NCBI RefSeq assembly: GCF_009765905.1
Contig: NZ_LMUO01000019.1
Coordinates: forward strand, 234,303 to 298,302
Direction: 5' to 3'
From: Mucilaginibacter sp. L196
GTDB taxonomy: Bacteria > Bacteroidota > Bacteroidia > Sphingobacteriales > Sphingobacteriaceae
DNA length: 64,000 nt
A model generated the notes under the pieces. It saw only the letters and a list, made by a program, of their open reading frames with translations. It did no database searches and was not told the DNA's origin. The translations under genes and the position numbers were made by a program. Of the stretch, positions 59,557 to 64,000 are shown one piece after another. Every line of letters starts with the position of its first letter. The stretch's first letter is position 1.

Positions 59557-59946
59557 ATGAAACCAATCCTAATTATAGCATTACTATTTGTATTTTCTTG
59601 TTCGTTCATTTCACATGGACAGTCCTATATTGGTCAGTATAGAGAATCGAATAATATTAAATCCGACACGTTGGTTGATATTAAAACAGGGATAAGGTTT
59701 ATTGTGGATAGTAACAGGATTTACGTTAAGGCAATTGATAAACGCGGAAAACAATTATGGAAAACTGACCCTTCAGTTGATAAAAAACTACCCGAATATA
59801 GGTTTAAACGACCAGTCATAGTTTATTTTCAATTCCAAAAATCACGAAATAGCGAAATCGAAGAGATCGGGATTGGTTATAACAACAGCCAATTTGGTTA
59901 TATCGATAAAAAAACAGGCGCATTTCAGTTCGCGGGGCAAGATTAA
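59557..59946 (+). CDS. Small secreted protein of unknown function
   Basis: 129 aa with a signal peptide (MKPILIIALLFVFSCSFIS...GQ). The mature part is charged and beta-rich (VDIKTGIRFIVDSNRIYVKAIDKRGKQLW; RPVIVYFQFQKS; EEIGIGYNNSQFGYIDKKTG). No family recognised. AT-rich compared with neighbouring genes. Confidence 0.65.
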   Translation: MKPILIIALLFVFSCSFISHGQSYIGQYRESNNIKSDTLVDIKTGIRFIVDSNRIYVKAIDKRGKQLWKTDPSVDKKLPEYRFKRPVIVYFQFQKSRNSEIEEIGIGYNNSQFGYIDKKTGAFQFAGQD

Positions 59947-60014
59947 AGTTTCCGAGAGACCCTGCGAGAGCAAATGATTTACCACACCACATTCCGTAAA
60001 TTCTTTAATTCTAT

Positions 60015-60030
60015 AAATTCCGGTTCAGAC
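60015..60030. repeat. Solo GGTTCAGAC end
   Basis: AAATTCCGGTTCAGAC is one end of the GTCTGAACC family without a visible partner. Confidence 0.55.
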
Positions 60031-60068
60031 ATTCCTCCCATGTTAATTTAACGTTAATCTTTATTTAT

Positions 60069-60101
60069 TTTGCCTGAGTTTTATTTGAAAGTGTATATTT
60101 G
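60069..60101 (+). promoter_or_regulatory. Promoter of eno
   Basis: TTTG (60069-60072) and TATATTTG (60094-60101) with a 21-base spacer form the best -33/-7 pair in the window. The leader to the ATG is about 57 bases. Confidence 0.75.
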
Positions 60102-60162
60102 AAAAGTATATAAACCTGGTGTATTGCTTACACTATGTATTTATCAAATTAATTTACTGAAA

Positions 60163-61461
60163 ATGAGCTTAATAATTGATGTCCATGCCCGCCAAATTTT
60201 AGATTCGCGCGGCAATCCTACCATCGAGGTAGATGTATTAACTGAAAATGGCGCCTTTGGCCGTGCTGCTGTACCATCAGGTGCATCAACGGGTATCCAC
60301 GAGGCTGTTGAACTTCGTGATAACGACAAAGCTGTTTACATGGGTAAGGGCGTTTTAAAAGCCGTTGCCAACGTAAATGATATTATAGCTAAAGAATTAC
60401 AAGGTGTTGATGTATTCGATCAGGGTACTATCGACAAAATAATGATCGAATTAGACGGTACTGAAAATAAAGGTAAACTTGGTGCTAACGCTATTTTAGG
60501 TGTTTCATTAGCTGCTGCTAAAGCTGCCGCGCAGGAAAGCCGCCAGCCTTTATACCGCTACATTGGTGGTGTAAACGCTAACACTTTACCTATCCCAATG
60601 ATGAACATCGTTAACGGTGGTTCACACTCAGATGCGCCTATCGCGTTCCAGGAATTTATGATCATGCCGGTTGGCGCTCCATCATTCTCTGAAGCATTGC
60701 GTTGGGGGACTGAAGTATTCCACACCCTGAAAAAAATATTACATGACCGTGGTCTTTCAACCGCGGTAGGTGATGAAGGTGGTTTCGCACCCAAATTTGA
60801 AGGTACCGAAGATGGCGTTGAAACCATTTTAAAAGCGATTGAAAAAGCAGGTTACAAACCAGGTGTTGATATTTTCATCGCGTTTGATTGTGCTGCTTCT
60901 GAGTTTTACAAAGACGGTAAATACGATTACACTAAATTTGAAGGCGAAAAAGGTGCTATCCGTACCAGCGCTCAACAGGCAGATTATTTGGCTGAATTAG
61001 TAGCTAAATATCCTGTTATCTCTATTGAAGATGGTATGCACGAGGATGATTGGGCTGGCTGGAAATTGTTAACCGAGAAATTGGGCGATAAAGTTCAGTT
61101 AGTTGGTGACGATTTATTCGTAACCAACACCAAACGTTTACAAAGAGGTATCAATGAAGATATCGCTAACTCTATATTGGTAAAGGTTAACCAGATCGGT
61201 TCATTAACTGAAACCATTAACGCGGTAACTTTAGCACAAACTAATGGTTATACTACTGTAATGAGTCACCGCTCTGGCGAGACTGAAGACAGCACCATTG
61301 CTGATTTGGCAGTAGCATTAAATTGCGGTCAGATTAAAACCGGTTCAGCTTCACGTTCAGACAGGATCGCTAAATACAACCAATTGCTTCGTATAGAAGA
61401 AGAATTAGGCGAAAACGCCAGATTCATTGGTAAGGATTTTAAATACTACAAAAAACGCTAA
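60163..61461 (+). CDS. eno: Enolase
   Basis: 432 aa from MSLIIDVHARQILDSRGNPT; the longer frame from 60124 lacks conservation. Converts 2-phosphoglycerate to PEP. Motifs: GRAAVPSGASTGIHEA, GDEGGFAPKF, metal ligands in FDCAASEFY, SIEDGMHEDDW and LVGDDLFVTN, and the catalytic Lys in ILVKVNQIGSLTET with SHRSGETED. Followed by a strong terminator. Confidence 0.97.
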   Translation: MSLIIDVHARQILDSRGNPTIEVDVLTENGAFGRAAVPSGASTGIHEAVELRDNDKAVYMGKGVLKAVANVNDIIAKELQGVDVFDQGTIDKIMIELDGTENKGKLGANAILGVSLAAAKAAAQESRQPLYRYIGGVNANTLPIPMMNIVNGGSHSDAPIAFQEFMIMPVGAPSFSEALRWGTEVFHTLKKILHDRGLSTAVGDEGGFAPKFEGTEDGVETILKAIEKAGYKPGVDIFIAFDCAASEFYKDGKYDYTKFEGEKGAIRTSAQQADYLAELVAKYPVISIEDGMHEDDWAGWKLLTEKLGDKVQLVGDDLFVTNTKRLQRGINEDIANSILVKVNQIGSLTETINAVTLAQTNGYTTVMSHRSGETEDSTIADLAVALNCGQIKTGSASRSDRIAKYNQLLRIEEELGENARFIGKDFKYYKKR

Positions 61462-61506
61462 TTGACTTAGCTGCGTGAGCAGTTGATTAAGTTAATAATA
61501 TAATTG

Positions 61507-61530
61507 AAAGCCCCGTTTATCGGGGCTTTT
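61507..61530 (+). terminator. Rho-independent terminator of eno
   Basis: AAAGCCCCG, 5-nt loop, CGGGGCTTTT; ends in a T-run 46 bp after the stop. Confidence 0.95.
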
Positions 61531-61658
61531 GTCTGAACCATGATTTGCTTGATTTCTTTGTCTGAACCTTGATTTTTAGGATTTATGGATTGCCTTGATT
61601 TTTAAGTAATACAGGTAAATCCTTTAATCCTAAAATCAGGCAAATCAAGGTTCAGACA
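61531..61658. repeat. Gene-less GTCTGAACC-type element, two nested left ends
   Basis: Left ends GTCTGAACCATGATTTGC (61531) and GTCTGAACCTTGATTT (61560) share one right end, GCAAATCAAGGTTCAGAC (to 61658). The 61560-61658 part alone is a complete inverted-ended 99-bp unit. The first left end is identical over 17 bp to the ones at 20707 and 20756. Confidence 0.8.
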
Positions 61659-61694
61659 AAAATCAACCTAATCCTCAAAATCCCATAATCGTGT

Positions 61695-61702
61695 TATCTT
61701 TG
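61695..61702 (+). promoter_or_regulatory. -7 box immediately before lspA
   Basis: TATCTTTG is an exact TAnnTTTG. It ends 5 bases before the ATG at 61708, so the transcript would be leaderless or nearly so. Confidence 0.65.
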
Positions 61703-61707
61703 CCCCC

Positions 61708-62226
61708 ATGAAATCAAATAAGTTTGTAAGAGCTTCTATCATCATCATCATACTGGCCTTTAATATCGGTTGCGACCAGGTTTCTAAATCCATAGCGCGT
61801 AAGGATTTGCCCGATAATAAGGTTATCGGTTTTTTAGCTAACCACGTAACGTTGGAAAAAACGGAGAATACAGGCGCATTTTTAAGTATGGGCGATAATC
61901 TTGGTGGCCCGGTTAAATACGTACTGTTGATGGGATTACCTTTATTAGCGTTATTAGGCGCCCTGGTTTATATCATCATTAAAACAGATATTACCAAAAA
62001 TACCTTACTGGGTATTATTATGGTTATTGGCGGTGGCGTGGGTAACCTTTACGACCGTGTATTACATGGCTCTGTAACCGATTTTATGCATATTGATTTT
62101 ATAATCTTCCAAACGGGTGTGTTTAATGTTGCCGATATGTCGATTATGGCGGGGATGGGAATTATCTTGGTTGATTCTTATTTAAAGCGGAGAGAAGAAA
62201 AAAGGCATTTGGTTGTTGAGGAATAG
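61708..62226 (+). CDS. lspA: Lipoprotein signal peptidase (signal peptidase II)
   Basis: 172 aa with four TM helices. It cleaves the signal peptide of prolipoproteins in the inner membrane, a key step for the many lipoproteins in this window. Conserved GCDQVSK (Asp23), the catalytic Asp pair Asp116 (GGVGNLYDRV) and Asp143 (FNVADMSI). A short charged C-terminal tail (LKRREEKRHLVVEE) follows the last helix. Confidence 0.94.
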   Translation: MKSNKFVRASIIIIILAFNIGCDQVSKSIARKDLPDNKVIGFLANHVTLEKTENTGAFLSMGDNLGGPVKYVLLMGLPLLALLGALVYIIIKTDITKNTLLGIIMVIGGGVGNLYDRVLHGSVTDFMHIDFIIFQTGVFNVADMSIMAGMGIILVDSYLKRREEKRHLVVEE

Positions 62227-62237
62227 TATATAAGCAT

Positions 62238-62768
62238 ATGTATTTTAAACAATTAATATCCAAATACATAACCGGGAACATACCAACAGGTGAAATGGCT
62301 GAATTTGCTTACATAGGTATGAAGGAGGGTTATGATTCTCCATCATTACATATACTTGCTGGTTTAGAAGACATAGAAGATTCTTACGAGGCCGACAAAT
62401 GCTTTAAATTAACTCTTAATGAATTAGGGCTTATTATTCCGGATAATAGACAAGCCGCATTACAATATGCAGCTGCGTTAGCTGAACAAATAATAAATGA
62501 TAAAGCTGATGTTTACCATGGAGTTTATGAAATTATAAATACTGCGATTGGTAAGTACGATTTTAATAGTGAGAATAAACAACACGTTTACGATAGTATT
62601 TTCTTTGACGAAGTATATGGCATTTATCACACCTATGAAGATTTGTTAGCTGCTAAAGTTGATTGGGTAAAAGATAAGTCAAATGAGGAATTAATGATTG
62701 AAGTTAAAAAGGAGTTATTTGAAGCATTAATAGTCTGGAATGATAAGATAAAAGACTTGATTGTTTAG
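62238..62768 (+). CDS. Hypothetical soluble helical protein
   Basis: 176 aa, largely alpha-helical and acidic (MYFKQLISKYITGNIPTGEM ... EELMIEVKKELFEALIVWNDK). No signal peptide, no TM helix and no recognised motif. It starts 11 bp after lspA and could be co-transcribed with it, but its AT-rich codon use differs from lspA and may point to a different origin. Function unknown. Confidence 0.65.
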   Translation: MYFKQLISKYITGNIPTGEMAEFAYIGMKEGYDSPSLHILAGLEDIEDSYEADKCFKLTLNELGLIIPDNRQAALQYAAALAEQIINDKADVYHGVYEIINTAIGKYDFNSENKQHVYDSIFFDEVYGIYHTYEDLLAAKVDWVKDKSNEELMIEVKKELFEALIVWNDKIKDLIV

Positions 62769-62806
62769 TTCCACACATTCTTCTAGGATGATCTGAAATC
62801 TGTTAT

Positions 62807-62834
62807 ACTTACGAAGTTTCAAAAACTTCGTAAG
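62807..62834. repeat. ACTTACGAAGTTT perfect palindrome
   Basis: A 13-bp perfect inverted repeat with a 2-nt loop, like 30040-30070. It lies after the 62238-62768 gene and may act in RNA 3'-end formation. Confidence 0.6.
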
Positions 62835-62859
62835 TATTAATCATCACGGTTCATCTTTT

Positions 62860-63099
62860 CGCGTTAGGGGTAGCAACGGATACCAGCCCTCGCCTAAGGC
62901 CCAATGTCATTAAGTTAAGCCCCACCTAAATCCTCCCCGGTAGGGAGGACTTAAAAAAACAAACGCGGGCGAAGCTAAAGTCTCCCCTTCCGGGGGAGAT
63001 TTAGAGGGGGCTATATGCTTGGCGCCCCCTTAACTTAATGACATTGGCCTAAGGCCAGCAGGCGTATGAGCGGATGACCCGGCCTACAGGGAAACGCCC
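62860..63099. repeat. Composite repeat: GCGTTAGGGG element interrupted by a CCCTCC palindrome
   Basis: The outer unit begins GCGTTAGGGGTAGCAACGG and ends GAAACGCCC. It is broken at 62898-63049 by an inserted unit whose ends are inverted copies (GGCCCAATGTCATTAAGTTA and its inverse), with a CCCTCC-type repeat (62918-63018) inside. The unbroken relative is 52775-52859. The remainder of the 375-bp gap (62769-63143) holds no gene. Confidence 0.7.
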
Positions 63100-63143
63100 G
63101 TTTTAATTCAAAATTTAAAAACCTGACTCATACCTCCAACTCA

Positions 63144-63809
63144 TTAATAATTATAATCCACAAATACTTTTATTCCCACAGCAATGGCAAATATTATAAT
63201 TGACAGATAGAATATGTTTCTGCCATGTTTGCGATCATGATCATTGTAATCATAAACCTTTTCGCCATTAGGTAATGTTTTTTTGGATGAAAGCAAATGC
63301 CAGCCTATAAAAATGCCTAATATGCCACCCAAAAAAGCCGCCATGTAGCCTACAACAATCCAGATGGTTTGCGGGGTTTCGGGCTCTTTTAACTCCTCAA
63401 TTCTTTTTTCCTTAAGCTCTGCCAGGTATTTATCATTTATCGTAATGCCGCGCTCGGTAAGTATTTTTTGGGCTAGCAGATAATCAAAAGCACTCCATTC
63501 ATCGGCTTTGGTTATTAAATCTATTAATTCGTCGTTGGTAAATTTGAATAAATAATAATCTGCTTCAACCTCATCAATATTCGTGGTTTCTTCTTCAACT
63601 AAAAGCTGATTAACCTGTTCAAAATCCTCGCTTTTTATTTTAACGGCGTATTCGTTTGCCAGTTCATTATTCAATACAAATGTGGGATTAAACGTTAACG
63701 ACTCCTCCTCAATGGTATATGTAATGTTATGCCGTTGTAAAATATCGGCAAGGTTGTTAGCCAAAGCTATATCATTAAATCGTTGATAGGTGATAAAATC
63801 AGGCTCCAT
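63144..63809 (-). CDS. Hypothetical membrane protein, DUF2007-like N-terminus
   Basis: 221 aa. The N-terminal about 75 residues (FITYQRFNDIALANNLADILQRHNITYTIEEES ... YAVKIKSEDFEQVNQLL) look like a small ferredoxin-like fold, as in DUF2007 'signal transducing' proteins. A helical middle and two C-terminal TM helices (about 148-168 and 200-217) follow. Function unknown. Confidence 0.7.
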   Translation of the reverse strand: MEPDFITYQRFNDIALANNLADILQRHNITYTIEEESLTFNPTFVLNNELANEYAVKIKSEDFEQVNQLLVEEETTNIDEVEADYYLFKFTNDELIDLITKADEWSAFDYLLAQKILTERGITINDKYLAELKEKRIEELKEPETPQTIWIVVGYMAAFLGGILGIFIGWHLLSSKKTLPNGEKVYDYNDHDRKHGRNIFYLSIIIFAIAVGIKVFVDYNY

Positions 63810-63911
63810 TATTTACAAACTTTAGGTTGCTCAATATAAATAAAGTAATATCAAAATGAAGCATATATGTTTCACAAACATGTGATTATGCCTGTTGCCA
63901 ATAAAAAAGCG

Positions 63912-63919
63912 TATCTTTG
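63912..63919 (+). promoter_or_regulatory. -7 box of a gene beyond the right edge
   Basis: TATCTTTG is an exact match. The remaining about 80 bases have no start codon followed by an open frame long enough to judge, and contain a possible small hairpin (cccgttcgcttacggtt). They probably form the leader of a gene outside the window. Confidence 0.5.
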
Positions 63920-64000
63920 CGGAATAATACCCGTTCGCTTACGGTTTTGATCATTGAAACTCTTCAGATCCGCTTATGCAATCGCGTTAGCACATATATT

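Noticed and set aside
1..64000. CRISPR arrays, tRNA/rRNA genes, prophage, IS transposases
   Set aside because: No regular direct repeats with unique spacers, no cloverleaf with CCA-end features, no phage structural genes and no DDE/Y1/HUH transposase were seen by eye. A tRNAscan or ISfinder run would be decisive.

Overview
The window looks like chromosomal DNA from a Sphingobacteriaceae-type Bacteroidota, close to Mucilaginibacter or Pedobacter. The reasons are Bacteroidota -7 promoter boxes (TAnnTTTG) in front of many genes, A-rich leaders with few Shine-Dalgarno sites, many small lipoproteins and SPI-secreted proteins, a LytS/LytTR two-component pair, LpxR, GH31/GH13/GH1 enzymes, and intergenic spaces full of short palindromic repeats. 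No rRNA, tRNA, CRISPR array, prophage or classical IS transposase was recognised. The genus is an inference; no 16S or marker comparison was possible.

Layout. 0-7.7 kb: the end of a membrane protein, a MoxR-type AAA+ ATPase and its VWA partner with a VOC protein between them, two secreted proteins, a sphingolipid delta4-desaturase-like enzyme and a YncE-like propeller. 7.8-13.6 kb: a TolC/membrane-fusion/RND tripartite efflux operon and an EamA transporter. 13.9-19.7 kb: two hypothetical membrane proteins and an envelope-sensing operon (two LiaF/DUF5668-like proteins, a LytS kinase, a LytTR regulator). 19.7-22.1 kb: agmatine deiminase and N-carbamoylputrescine amidase, separated by a GxxExxY gene bounded by inverted repeats. 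22.3-27.3 kb: GH31 enzyme, LpxR-like protein, TPR protein. 27.3-33.0 kb: an eight-gene cassette encoding a complete type II fatty-acid-like cycle (ketoreductase, hotdog dehydratase, ACP, ketosynthase, enoyl reductase, phosphopantetheinyl transferase, hydrolase, acyltransferase). 33.4-39.5 kb: zinc phospholipase-like protein, histidine kinase, GH13 lipoprotein, receiver protein, thymidine kinase. 39.5-46.2 kb: the rod operon mreB-mreC-mreD-mrdA-rodA. 46.3-54.2 kb: purH, purN, a YiaK-type dehydrogenase, an RluA-type synthase, panB and carA. 54.2-59.3 kb: a repeat-dense stretch with two tiny ORFs, an ABC-2 exporter and a Tat-exported GH1 enzyme. 59.5-64 kb: eno, lspA and hypothetical genes.

Two patterns stand out. 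First, the promoter of the LiaF-like/LytS/LytTR operon (18353-18441) and the promoter of two tandem tiny ORFs (55285-55373) share one architecture: two direct repeats of about TTCACCGAC 21 bp apart, then exactly 50 bp, then a -7 box. This suggests a LytTR regulon in which the regulator controls its own operon and one or two micropeptides. Second, the GxxExxY gene sits between GTCTGAACC...GGTTCAGAC ends. The same ends bound gene-less repeats at four other sites, which fits an autonomous/non-autonomous element family. One copy supplies the start codon of aguA.

The long intergenic spaces (13.6, 52.3-53.0, 54.2-54.6, 55.2-55.7 and 62.8-63.1 kb) consist mainly of four or five repeat families, some nested in each other.
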